Source: Pullilachnospira_A gallistercoris
GTDB lineage: Bacteria; Bacillota; Clostridia; Lachnospirales; Lachnospiraceae
Direction: 5' to 3'
DNA: 25,864 bases
Assembly (NCBI GenBank): GCA_018712125.1
Contig: DVHM01000079.1
Coordinates: 1 to 25,864, forward strand
Shown here: in pieces, positions 6,735-14,997 of the stretch
How positions within the stretch are numbered: the stretch's first letter is position 1
Layout: every line of letters begins with the position of its first letter
Translations under genes and position numbers: made by a program
The notes under the pieces: model-generated
Told to the model about the DNA's origin: nothing
The model's database searches: none
What the model saw: the letters and a program-made list of their open reading frames with translations, nothing else

Positions 6735-9700
6735 ATGTACAAAAAAGTTACCACGGACATGAATTTTGTGGAGAGAGAGAAAGCCACAAAGGATTTCTGG
6801 GAAGAGAATCATATTTTCGAGAAGAGTATGAAAAACCGGGAAGGCTGTGAGACCTACACCTTCTATGACGGACCGCCCACGGCCAATGGCAAGCCCCATA
6901 TCGGCCATGTGCTGACCCGTGTCATCAAGGATATGATTCCCCGCTACCAGACCATGAAGGGAAAATATGTGCCCCGGAAGGCCGGATGGGATACCCACGG
7001 ACTGCCGGTGGAGCTGGAGGTGGAGAAGCTTCTCGGCCTCAACGGAAAGGATCAGATTGAGGAGTACGGCATCGAGCCCTTCATCAAGAAGTGCAAGGAA
7101 TCCGTATGGAAATATAAGAGCATGTGGGAGGATTTCTCCGGAACGGTCGGTTTCTGGGCAGATATGGAGCATCCCTATGTGACCTATGAGGATGATTATA
7201 TTGAGTCCGAGTGGTGGGCGCTGAAGGAAATCTGGGAGAAGAAGCTTCTCTACAAGGGATTTAAGATTGTTCCCTACTGCCCCCGCTGCGGAACGCCCCT
7301 GTCCGCCCAGGAGGTGGCCCAGGGATACAAGCTGGTAAAGGAACGCTCTGCGGTGGTTCGCTTTAAGGCTGTGGGCGAGGATGCCTACTTCCTGGCATGG
7401 ACCACCACGCCCTGGACGCTGCCCAGCAACGTGGCTCTCTGCGTAAATCCCGACGAGACCTACTGCAAGGTGGCGGCCGCGGACGGCAAGACCTACTATA
7501 TGGCCCAGGCTCTGCTGGATCAGGTGCTGGGAAAACTCGCCGAGAAGGACGGGGATGGCAACGTGACAAAGCCGGCCTACGAGGTTCTGGAGACTTACAA
7601 GGGAACGGATCTGGAGTACAGGGAGTACGAGCCTCTCTTCGCCTGTGCGGGCGAGGAGGCGAAACGGCAGCGCAAGAAGGCGCACTATGTAACCTGCGAC
7701 ACCTACGTAACCATGTCCGACGGTACCGGTATCGTTCACATTGCGCCGGCCTTCGGCGAGGACGATGCCCAGGTGGGCCGCAGATACGGCCTGCCCCTGG
7801 TGCAGTTTGTAAATGAGAAGGGCGAGATGACGGACGACACTCCCTACGGCGGCGTGTTTGTCAAGAAGGCGGATCCCATGATCTTAAAGGATCTGGACGC
7901 CGAGGGCAAGCTCTTTGACGCGCCCAAGTTTGAGCACGATTACCCCCATTGCTGGAGATGCGACACACCGCTGATCTATTATGCCCGGGAATCCTGGTTT
8001 ATCAAGATGACCGAGGTGCGGGATGAGCTGATCAAGAACAACAACACGGTCAACTGGATCCCCGAGTCCATCGGAAAGGGACGTTTCGGCGACTGGCTGG
8101 AAAATATTCAGGACTGGGGCATCTCCAGAAACCGCTATTGGGGTACGCCGCTGAATATCTGGGAGTGCGAGGAGTGCGGCCATCAGGAATCCATCGGAAG
8201 CCGCGCGGAGCTGGCTGAGAAGAGCGGCAATCCCGACGCGGCCAAGGTGGAACTTCACCGTCCCTACATCGACGAGATCACGATCCCCTGCCCCTGTTGC
8301 GGTAAGACCATGAAGCGGGTGCCGGAGGTTATCGACTGCTGGTTCGACTCCGGGGCAATGCCCTTTGCCCAGCATCATTATCCCTTTGAGAATGAGGATC
8401 TGTTCAAGCAGCAGTTCCCGGCTCAGTTCATCTCCGAGGCGGTGGACCAGACCAGAGGATGGTTCTACTCCCTGATGGCGGAGTCCACGCTGCTGTTCCA
8501 CCGGGCTCCCTACGAGAACGTCATCGTTCTGGGCCATGTGCAGGATGAGAACGGGCAGAAGATGAGCAAGTCCAAAGGCAACGCGGTGGATCCCTTCGAG
8601 GCCCTGGCAACCTACGGAGCGGACGCGATCCGCTGGTATTTCTACATCAATTCCGCACCCTGGCTGCCCAACCGTTTCCACGGCAAGGCTGTGCAGGAGG
8701 GACAGAGGAAATTTATGGGAACCCTGTGGAATACCTACGCGTTCTTTGTCCTCTACGCGAATATTGACGGATTTGACGCAACAGACTATACACTGGAATA
8801 TGATAAATTAAACGTGATGGACCGCTGGCTTTTGTCCAGGCTGTACTCTACGGTAAAGGCCGTGGACGACGATCTGGGCAATTACAAGATCCCCGAGGCG
8901 GCGAGAGCGCTGGATGACTTTGTGGATGAGATGAGCAACTGGTATGTCCGCCGGAGCCGCGAGCGGTTCTGGGCAAAGGGCATGGAGCAGGATAAGATCA
9001 ACGCTTACATGACCCTCTATACCGCTCTGGTAACCATCGCCAAGACAGCGGCGCCCATGATCCCCTTCATGACCGAGGAGATTTACCGCAATCTGGTGTG
9101 CAGCATCGACGCTTCCGCGCCGGAGAGCGTGCACCTGTGCGACTTCCCCGAGGTAAAGGAGGCGTGGATCGATCCGGAGCTTGAGGCGAACATGGATCTG
9201 GTACTCAAGATTGTAGTGATGGGCCGTGCCTGCCGGAATTCCGCCAACATCAAGAACCGTCAGCCTATCGGTCAGATGTATGTGAAGGCCGAGAAGACGC
9301 TGCCGGATTACTTCGTGGACATCATCGGCGACGAGCTGAATGTGAAGAAGGTGGACTTTACGGAGGATGTCTCCGCCTTTACCACCTACACCTTCAAGCC
9401 CCAGCTTCGGACCGTGGGACCGAAGTACGGCAAATTCCTGGGCGGTATCCAGAAAGCGCTGGCGTCTCTGGATGGAAACGCTGCCATGGCGCAGCTCGCG
9501 GCAGAGGGAGCGCTTACCCTTCCCGAGGTGGACGATTCGATCCGCCTGACCGAGGACGATCTGCTGATTACCATGACCCAGATGGAGGGCTATGTCACAG
9601 AGTCCGACGCCGCGATTACCGTGGTGCTCGACACCCATATGACCGACGAGCTGCTGGAAGAAGGCTTTGTCCGGGAGCTGGTAAGCAAGATCCAGACCAT

Positions 9701-9908
9701 GCGCAAGGAGGCCGGGTTTGAGGTGACCGATCATATCGATGTGGTTTACGAGGCCGGACAGAAGGCTGCTGAGATTTTCGAGAAATATGGCGATCAGATC
9801 GGCGGCGAAGTTCTGGCGGAATCTGTGAAACCCGGAAGCGAAGGCGAGTACGCGAAGGAGTGGAATATCAACGGGGAGAAGGTAACACTGGCCGTGACCA
9901 GGCGATAG
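6735..9908 (+). CDS. ileS: Isoleucyl-tRNA synthetase, type 2 (eukaryote-like)
   Basis: Charges tRNA-Ile with isoleucine using ATP (EC 6.1.1.5) in the cytoplasm. The 1057-residue class I enzyme has the HIGH signature in GPPTANGKPHIGHVLTR (HIGH at 55-58), the editing-domain motif TTTPWTLPSN (about 223-232), Cys pairs around CPRC and CPCC, and KMSKS at 609-613, followed by an anticodon-binding domain. GKPHIGHVL together with IKDMIPRYQTMKGKYVPRKAGWDTHGLPVE (in part) marks the longer type 2 enzymes shared by eukaryotes and some bacteria, rather than the E. coli-like type 1. Type 2 enzymes are known to be poorly inhibited by mupirocin. ATG at 6735 is preceded by AGGAAAGG at about 10 nt; an out-of-frame ATG lies at 6728. 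Controlled by the isoleucine T-box and followed after 9 bp by glgP. Confidence 0.96.
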   Translation: MYKKVTTDMNFVEREKATKDFWEENHIFEKSMKNREGCETYTFYDGPPTANGKPHIGHVLTRVIKDMIPRYQTMKGKYVPRKAGWDTHGLPVELEVEKLLGLNGKDQIEEYGIEPFIKKCKESVWKYKSMWEDFSGTVGFWADMEHPYVTYEDDYIESEWWALKEIWEKKLLYKGFKIVPYCPRCGTPLSAQEVAQGYKLVKERSAVVRFKAVGEDAYFLAWTTTPWTLPSNVALCVNPDETYCKVAAADGKTYYMAQALLDQVLGKLAEKDGDGNVTKPAYEVLETYKGTDLEYREYEPLFACAGEEAKRQRKKAHYVTCDTYVTMSDGTGIVHIAPAFGEDDAQVGRRYGLPLVQFVNEKGEMTDDTPYGGVFVKKADPMILKDLDAEGKLFDAPKFEHDYPHCWRCDTPLIYYARESWFIKMTEVRDELIKNNNTVNWIPESIGKGRFGDWLENIQDWGISRNRYWGTPLNIWECEECGHQESIGSRAELAEKSGNPDAAKVELHRPYIDEITIPCPCCGKTMKRVPEVIDCWFDSGAMPFAQHHYPFENEDLFKQQFPAQFISEAVDQTRGWFYSLMAESTLLFHRAPYENVIVLGHVQDENGQKMSKSKGNAVDPFEALATYGADAIRWYFYINSAPWLPNRFHGKAVQEGQRKFMGTLWNTYAFFVLYANIDGFDATDYTLEYDKLNVMDRWLLSRLYSTVKAVDDDLGNYKIPEAARALDDFVDEMSNWYVRRSRERFWAKGMEQDKINAYMTLYTALVTIAKTAAPMIPFMTEEIYRNLVCSIDASAPESVHLCDFPEVKEAWIDPELEANMDLVLKIVVMGRACRNSANIKNRQPIGQMYVKAEKTLPDYFVDIIGDELNVKKVDFTEDVSAFTTYTFKPQLRTVGPKYGKFLGGIQKALASLDGNAAMAQLAAEGALTLPEVDDSIRLTEDDLLITMTQMEGYVTESDAAITVVLDTHMTDELLEEGFVRELVSKIQTMRKEAGFEVTDHIDVVYEAGQKAAEIFEKYGDQIGGEVLAESVKPGSEGEYAKEWNINGEKVTLAVTRR

Positions 9909-9917
9909 GAGGAAGAA

Positions 9918-12377
9918 ATGAGAAATATGAATTTCGACAAAAGAGAGTTTAAGAAACAGGTAAAAGAGAATGTGAAGCTTCTTTACCGCAAGAATTTTGA
10001 GGAAGCCAACAGCCAGGAAGTGTATCAGGCAGTGGCGCTGGCGGTCAAGGACGACATTATCGACAACTGGCTTGCGACTCAGAAGGTCATGGAGGAGAAG
10101 GATCCGAAGATCGTCTACTATATGTCCATGGAATTTCTGATGGGCCGTGCCCTGGGCAACAACCTGATCAATCTCTGCGAGTATGACGAGGTCAAGGAGG
10201 CGTTGGATGAGCTGGGGTTTGACATCGACGCCATTGAAGATCAGGAGCCGGATCCCGCGCTGGGAAACGGCGGCCTGGGGAGACTGGCAGCCTGCTTTCT
10301 GGATTCTCTTACCACTCTGGGATATTCCGCTTACGGCTGCGGTATCCGTTACCGTTACGGTATGTTCAAGCAGAAAATTGAGGACGGTTTCCAGAAGGAA
10401 GTGCCGGATAACTGGCTGAAGGACGGCTATCCCTTCGAAATGAAACGCCCGGAGTACTCCCACGAGGTACATTTCGGCGGCTACGTGCGAAGCGAGATGG
10501 GAGAGAACGGCAAGATCAATTTCATTCACGAGGGCTACAGCTCCGTTATCGCGGTTCCCTATGACATGCCGATCGTGGGTTACGGCAACGACATGGTCAA
10601 TACCCTGATGATCTGGGACGCGGAACCCAAGGAAGTCTTCCGGCTGGATTCCTTCGACAAGGGCGAGTACAACAAGGCTGTGGAGGAGGAGAACCTGGCC
10701 AAGAACCTGGTGGAGGTCCTCTACCCCAATGACAATCACATTTCCGGCAAGGAGCTTCGGCTGAAACAGCAGTATTTCTTTGTTTCCGCCAGCCTGCAGC
10801 GGGCCATCGGCCGCTACATGAAGCACCATGACGACATCCACAAGCTCTACGAGAAGGTTACTTTCCAGATGAACGACACCCATCCGACGCTGGTGGTGCC
10901 GGAGCTGATGCGTATCCTCATGGACGAGTATCAGCTGGGCTGGGATGAGGCATGGGCCATTACCACAAAATCCTGCGCTTACACCAACCACACCATCATG
11001 GCGGAGGCGCTGGAGAAGTGGCCCATTGAGATTTTCTCCCGCCTGCTCCCGAGAGTTTACCAGATTGTGGAGGAGATCAACCGCCGGTTCATCATTGAGA
11101 TCCAGAACCGCTTCCCCGGCGATCAGGGAAGAGTGGAGCGCATGGCCATTATCCATGACGGCATGGTCAAGATGGCATACCTGGCCACCGCGGCCGGCTA
11201 CTCCGTAAACGGTGTGGCAAGACTGCACACGGAGATCCTGGAGAAACAGCTTCTGAAGGATTTCTACGAGATGTATCCGGAGAAATTCAACAACAAGACC
11301 AATGGCATTACCCAGAGAAGATTCCTGCTGCACGGCAACCGTCTGCTGGCAGACTGGGTAACCGACCACATTGGCAGCGAGTGGATCACGGATCTCTCCC
11401 GCATGAAAAAGCTGGAGCTTTTTGTGGACGACAAGAAGGCGCAGCATGAGTTCATGAACATCAAGTACCAGAACAAACTGCGTCTGGCCCAGTATATCCG
11501 GGAACACAACGGCATCGAGGTGGATCCCCGATCGATTTTCGACGTGCAGGTAAAGCGTCTGCATGAGTACAAGCGGCAGCTTCTGAACATTCTTCATGTG
11601 ATGTATCTGTACAACCAGATCAAGGAGCACCCGGAGATGGAGTTCTATCCCAGAACCTTTATCTTTGGCGCGAAGGCCGCGGCGGGTTATCGGATCGCGA
11701 AGCTGACCATCAAACTGATCAATAACGTGGCGGCCGTCATCAACAATGACCGGAGCATCAACGGCAAGATTAAGGTGGTCTTCATCGAGGACTACAAGGT
11801 GTCCAACGCGGAGTGGATTTTTGCTGCCGCGGATGTGTCTGAGCAGATTTCCACGGCCAGCAAGGAGGCTTCCGGCACCGGCAATATGAAGTTCATGTTA
11901 AACGGCGCGGTAACCATCGGCACCATGGACGGAGCCAATGTGGAGATGGTGGAGGAGATGGGCAAGGAGAACGCCTTCATCTTCGGCATGAGCGCCCAGG
12001 AAGTCATTGAGCATGAGCAGAAGCGGGACTACAATCCCATGGATATCTTCAACTCCGATCAGGATATCCGCAAGGTGCTGATGCAGCTGATCAACGGCTT
12101 CTACAGCGCGGAGGATTCCGAGCTGTTCCGGGATCTGTACAATTCCCTGCTGAACACCCAGTGCACCCAGTACGCGGACACTTACTTCGTGCTGAAGGAT
12201 TTCCGCTCCTACGCCGAGGCGCAGCAGAGAGTCCAGGAGGCCTATGTGGATCAGGATCGCTGGGCGCGGATGGCCATGATGAACGTGGCCAACGTCGGAA
12301 AATTCTCCTCCGACCGCACGATCCAGGAGTATGTGGACGATATCTGGCATCTGGATAAGATTACAGTGAGAAAATAG
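9918..12377 (+). CDS. glgP: Glycogen/starch/alpha-glucan phosphorylase
   Basis: Releases glucose 1-phosphate from the non-reducing ends of glycogen using phosphate (EC 2.4.1.1), feeding glycolysis. The 819-residue length is typical. Family motifs are YMSMEFLMGRALGNNLINL (about 70), LGNGGLGRLAACFLDSL (about 115-130), the VKRLHEYKRQLLN segment and the pyridoxal-phosphate site EASGTGNMKFMLNGA, with the cofactor Lys at 658. The start follows GGAGGAAG, which overlaps the short gap after ileS. No promoter or terminator is visible in the 9-bp ileS-glgP gap, so it should be transcribed from the T-box leader. Coupling of glgP to ileS is unusual; glgP is more often found with glycogen synthesis genes, none of which is in this window. 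Confidence 0.96.
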   Translation: MRNMNFDKREFKKQVKENVKLLYRKNFEEANSQEVYQAVALAVKDDIIDNWLATQKVMEEKDPKIVYYMSMEFLMGRALGNNLINLCEYDEVKEALDELGFDIDAIEDQEPDPALGNGGLGRLAACFLDSLTTLGYSAYGCGIRYRYGMFKQKIEDGFQKEVPDNWLKDGYPFEMKRPEYSHEVHFGGYVRSEMGENGKINFIHEGYSSVIAVPYDMPIVGYGNDMVNTLMIWDAEPKEVFRLDSFDKGEYNKAVEEENLAKNLVEVLYPNDNHISGKELRLKQQYFFVSASLQRAIGRYMKHHDDIHKLYEKVTFQMNDTHPTLVVPELMRILMDEYQLGWDEAWAITTKSCAYTNHTIMAEALEKWPIEIFSRLLPRVYQIVEEINRRFIIEIQNRFPGDQGRVERMAIIHDGMVKMAYLATAAGYSVNGVARLHTEILEKQLLKDFYEMYPEKFNNKTNGITQRRFLLHGNRLLADWVTDHIGSEWITDLSRMKKLELFVDDKKAQHEFMNIKYQNKLRLAQYIREHNGIEVDPRSIFDVQVKRLHEYKRQLLNILHVMYLYNQIKEHPEMEFYPRTFIFGAKAAAGYRIAKLTIKLINNVAAVINNDRSINGKIKVVFIEDYKVSNAEWIFAAADVSEQISTASKEASGTGNMKFMLNGAVTIGTMDGANVEMVEEMGKENAFIFGMSAQEVIEHEQKRDYNPMDIFNSDQDIRKVLMQLINGFYSAEDSELFRDLYNSLLNTQCTQYADTYFVLKDFRSYAEAQQRVQEAYVDQDRWARMAMMNVANVGKFSSDRTIQEYVDDIWHLDKITVRK

Positions 12378-12416
12378 AAAACGGCCGGATGTGAAAAAGA
12401 AAGTGAGGAGAGCGCA

Positions 12417-12749
12417 ATGAGTATCACGATGAATCTCTATTATACCGGAAAGGACGGCAACGCACGCAAGTTTGCGGAGGAGATGGAACGCAGCGGGACA
12501 GCCGGGCTGATCCGCGCGGAAGCCGGAAATGAAAAATACGACTACTTTTTTCCGATGAATGATCCGGAAACGGTTCTGTTGATTGACAGCTGGAAGGATC
12601 AGGAGTCCCTGGACATTCATCATGCCTCTCCTATGATGGGAACCATTGCCGCCCTCAGGGAAAAATATGATCTCCACATGAGAGCGGAAAGATATGTTTC
12701 GGACAACGAAGCGATTTCTGATGCGGATTCGAAATTTATAAAAGAATGA
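12417..12749 (+). CDS. Antibiotic biosynthesis monooxygenase (ABM) domain protein
   Basis: Small 110-residue protein of the ABM/dimeric alpha-beta barrel family (YgiN-like putative quinol monooxygenases). The pattern is a beta strand (SITMNLYYTG), a long helix with Arg and Glu, then GNEKYDYFFPMNDPETVLLIDSW and the HHASP motif (residues 63-67 approximately), the usual landmark of the fold. Known members act on quinones or other small aromatic substrates; the substrate here is unknown. The start follows AGGAG at about 8 nt. It is the last gene before the strong terminator at 12778, 39 bp after glgP, so it probably belongs to the ileS-glgP transcript. Confidence 0.82.
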   Translation: MSITMNLYYTGKDGNARKFAEEMERSGTAGLIRAEAGNEKYDYFFPMNDPETVLLIDSWKDQESLDIHHASPMMGTIAALREKYDLHMRAERYVSDNEAISDADSKFIKE

Positions 12750-12777
12750 CAGGTATCCGGAATCATCGGGAACCGCG

Positions 12778-12810
12778 CCCCTCTCTTCACAGAGAGGGGT
12801 ATTTTGTTAT
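12778..12810 (+). terminator. Strong Rho-independent terminator of the ileS-glgP-ABM unit
   Basis: CCCCTCTCT (12778-12786), loop TCAC, AGAGAGGGG (12791-12799): a perfect 9-bp stem followed by TATTTTGTTATTAT. It lies 28 bp after the ABM stop. Confidence 0.9.
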
Positions 12811-12842
12811 TATATTTTCGTGGAATTCTCTCGTATAATTTT

Positions 12843-12871
12843 TTGAGTTTCCAGGTATTATGTGGTAGAAT
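12843..12871 (+). promoter_or_regulatory. Sigma-A promoter of the patatin-like gene
   Basis: TTGAGT (12843-12848), 17-bp spacer, TAGAAT (12866-12871) preceded by TGG. The start of transcription would be near 12878, giving a leader of about 58 nt. Confidence 0.65.
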
Positions 12872-12935
12872 ATCTAACAAGCGGGAAGGGTATCCGGGGG
12901 AAGACGGGGCAACAGTACAAGAAGGAAGTAATCAC

Positions 12936-13862
12936 ATGCAGACGGATACAAGGGATAGAAGAGAAACCTGCCGGAATGAGGCGGGATCAGGCGGAGAACA
13001 GAGACAGAAAGTCGGCCTCCTGGTGGAGGGCGGCGGGATGAAATGCGCCTACAGCGCCGGCGTTCTGGATGCCTTCCTGGATGAGGGCATCGCCTTTGAC
13101 TACTGTGCCGGCGTGTCGGCGGGGGCAGCCAATCTGGTGTCCTATCTTGCGGGCCAGCGGGACCGCAACCGCAGATACTACTGTATCTATGTGAAGGATC
13201 CCAGATACCTGAGCACCCGGAATTTTATCAAGACCGGTTCCCTGTTTGGCCTGCAGTACATTTACGGAGATATGACCAATGAGGGCGGGGAGGATCCGCT
13301 GGATTTTGACGCGCTGATGGCAAACCCCAGCGAGCTGGTGTTCCCGGCTACGGACGCGGCTACGGGGAAGGCGCGGTATTTTACCAAGAGAGATCTGCGC
13401 AGAAATCACTACGAACCGATCATGGCCTCCTGCGCGCTGCCGGTTATGTGCCGCCCGGTGGAGATCAATGGGAGATATTATTTTGACGGCGGAGTATCGG
13501 ATTCCCTGCCGGTCAAGAAGATGATAAAGGATGGGTGCACGAAGATCGTGGCGCTCTTTTCCAAGCCCGACGGATTTCTCATGAAACCCCAGGGGCATCG
13601 GCGGATTTACACTGCCGCGCTGAGCAGGCGGTTCCCCAATACGGTGGAGGCCTTGAACCACAGGCATGAGCAGTACAACCGTTCCATGAAGCGGATCCGC
13701 AGAATGGAGCAGGAGGGCAGAGCGCTGACGTTTGCCCCATCGGGGGAGATCCGGATCAAGACGTCCACCAGAGACCCGGCGGTTATGCAGCAACTCTATG
13801 ACAACGGTGTGCGGGACGCCAGGGAGAGAATGAAAGAATTGAAGGATTTCCTGCAAAAATAA
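12936..13862 (+). CDS. Patatin-like phospholipase family protein
   Basis: Predicted lipid acyl hydrolase with a Ser-Asp dyad. The 308-residue product has the oxyanion loop VEGGGMKCAYSAG (GGG at 32-34), the nucleophile elbow GVSAG (Ser61) and the second catalytic motif FDGGVSDSLPV (Asp184). The closest named group is the YjjU-like bacterial patatins, whose natural substrate is not established. The start at 12936 was preferred because AAGGAAG lies 7 nt upstream; the frame stays open back to 12804, but that start would lie in the preceding terminator, upstream of the promoter. No signal peptide is evident, so the enzyme is probably cytoplasmic. It leads a possible transcript with the CPBP protease and dnaE; gaps are 56 and 98 bp with no terminator. 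Confidence 0.9.
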   Translation: MQTDTRDRRETCRNEAGSGGEQRQKVGLLVEGGGMKCAYSAGVLDAFLDEGIAFDYCAGVSAGAANLVSYLAGQRDRNRRYYCIYVKDPRYLSTRNFIKTGSLFGLQYIYGDMTNEGGEDPLDFDALMANPSELVFPATDAATGKARYFTKRDLRRNHYEPIMASCALPVMCRPVEINGRYYFDGGVSDSLPVKKMIKDGCTKIVALFSKPDGFLMKPQGHRRIYTAALSRRFPNTVEALNHRHEQYNRSMKRIRRMEQEGRALTFAPSGEIRIKTSTRDPAVMQQLYDNGVRDARERMKELKDFLQK

Positions 13863-13918
13863 TATTTTGCGACAGAAAAAAGTCGGATATGGATATGTGA
13901 ACAATTTAGGAGTCAGAA

Positions 13919-14899
13919 ATGGATTGGAATAATTTCAACAATAACTACAGTGACGATGACGACCGGAGACAGGAGGAGGAGTTCCGAAAGAGAAATCCGG
14001 AAATCGAGATGGAGAACCGGGCAAAAAACAGCTGGATGATGTGGGTGCCCTTTGGCATTGTCTTCGTGGTACAGTTCGCCCTGAGTTTTATCGCCCTGGA
14101 ATTCCTGTTTACCTGGGATGCCGTGCATTTTACCGGGGACAGCTACATGGATTTCGCCAACGGGATTATGGAGACCGTGAGTGGGACGACCTTTAACCTG
14201 ATCGTGTCCCTGGCTTATGCCGTCATCTGCGGCGTACTCTTCGGCATCTGGTATCGCAGAAAATTTTATCTTCCTGCCAGGGCTGCGGAGGGAGACAGAC
14301 CGCGCGTCAGCGTCTGGAAGAAAAATCCGCTGCTTCTGGCGGCAGGGGTGGTCTTCCTCTGTGTAGGGGCTCAGTATGTGTGCGTGTATCTGATGAACGC
14401 GCTGGCGCTGCTGTTTCCCTCCTGGCTGATGATCTATCAGCAGTTGATGCAGGGAATCGGTCTGGACGGAGGAAATGTGGGCATTCTTGTGGCGCTCTAC
14501 TCCATGATTCTCGGCCCCATTACCGAGGAACTGACTTTCCGGGGGCTGACCCTCGGCTACGGCAGAAGAGCGATGCCCTTCTGGGTGGCCAATGTGGTCC
14601 AGGCATTTCTCTTCGCGGCTTTGCACATGAACCCGCTGCAGTGCATTTACACCTTTGCCTTCGGGCTGATCCTGGGATATGTGGTGTATCGTTCCGGCAG
14701 CCTGGTGCTGGGGATTGTGGTGCATATGGCGTTCAATGCGATCGGCGTGCTCTTCCCGCAGATGATTGTCATGGGAAATAATCCCATTACCTTTTTCCTG
14801 TTCCTGCTGCTGGGCATGGTGCTGACCTACGCGGGACTGACGCTGATTGGAAAGTGCAGTCCGACGGCGGAGGAGCGGGCCGGCGGGAATCGGGGATAA
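13919..14899 (+). CDS. CPBP family intramembrane glutamic endopeptidase (CAAX/Abi-like)
   Basis: Integral membrane protease-like protein of 326 residues. A hydrophilic, Asn/Asp-rich N-terminal segment of about 35 residues precedes roughly eight hydrophobic segments. The three conserved family motifs are present: EELTFRG (Glu203, Glu204, Arg208), FLFAALH (His236) and HMAFN (His269, Asn273), so the active site looks intact. Family members range from CAAX prenyl proteases to bacterial proteins linked to bacteriocin immunity; no bacteriocin gene is seen here, so the substrate is unknown. The start follows AGGAG at about 7 nt. Confidence 0.92.
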   Translation: MDWNNFNNNYSDDDDRRQEEEFRKRNPEIEMENRAKNSWMMWVPFGIVFVVQFALSFIALEFLFTWDAVHFTGDSYMDFANGIMETVSGTTFNLIVSLAYAVICGVLFGIWYRRKFYLPARAAEGDRPRVSVWKKNPLLLAAGVVFLCVGAQYVCVYLMNALALLFPSWLMIYQQLMQGIGLDGGNVGILVALYSMILGPITEELTFRGLTLGYGRRAMPFWVANVVQAFLFAALHMNPLQCIYTFAFGLILGYVVYRSGSLVLGIVVHMAFNAIGVLFPQMIVMGNNPITFFLFLLLGMVLTYAGLTLIGKCSPTAEERAGGNRG

Positions 14900-14997
14900 C
14901 CCGGCAGGCAGGAACAGCGGGAAAAGCCGGGAACCGGATCAGTTCAACGGACACAGCAGGTACACCGAAGAGGAAAGAGACGGAGAGGAGGAAGGAC

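Noticed and set aside
8808..11630. A 940-codon minus-strand open frame
   Set aside because: Antisense shadow of the ileS 3' part and glgP, spanning both genes; no start signal or recognisable domains.
12804..12935. Upstream start for the patatin-like protein
   Set aside because: It begins at the preceding terminator and runs across the likely promoter; the ribosome binding site supports 12936.
13919..14899. A bacteriocin immunity or phage defence role for the CPBP protein
   Set aside because: No bacteriocin, toxin or defence gene is nearby; the neighbours are housekeeping genes.
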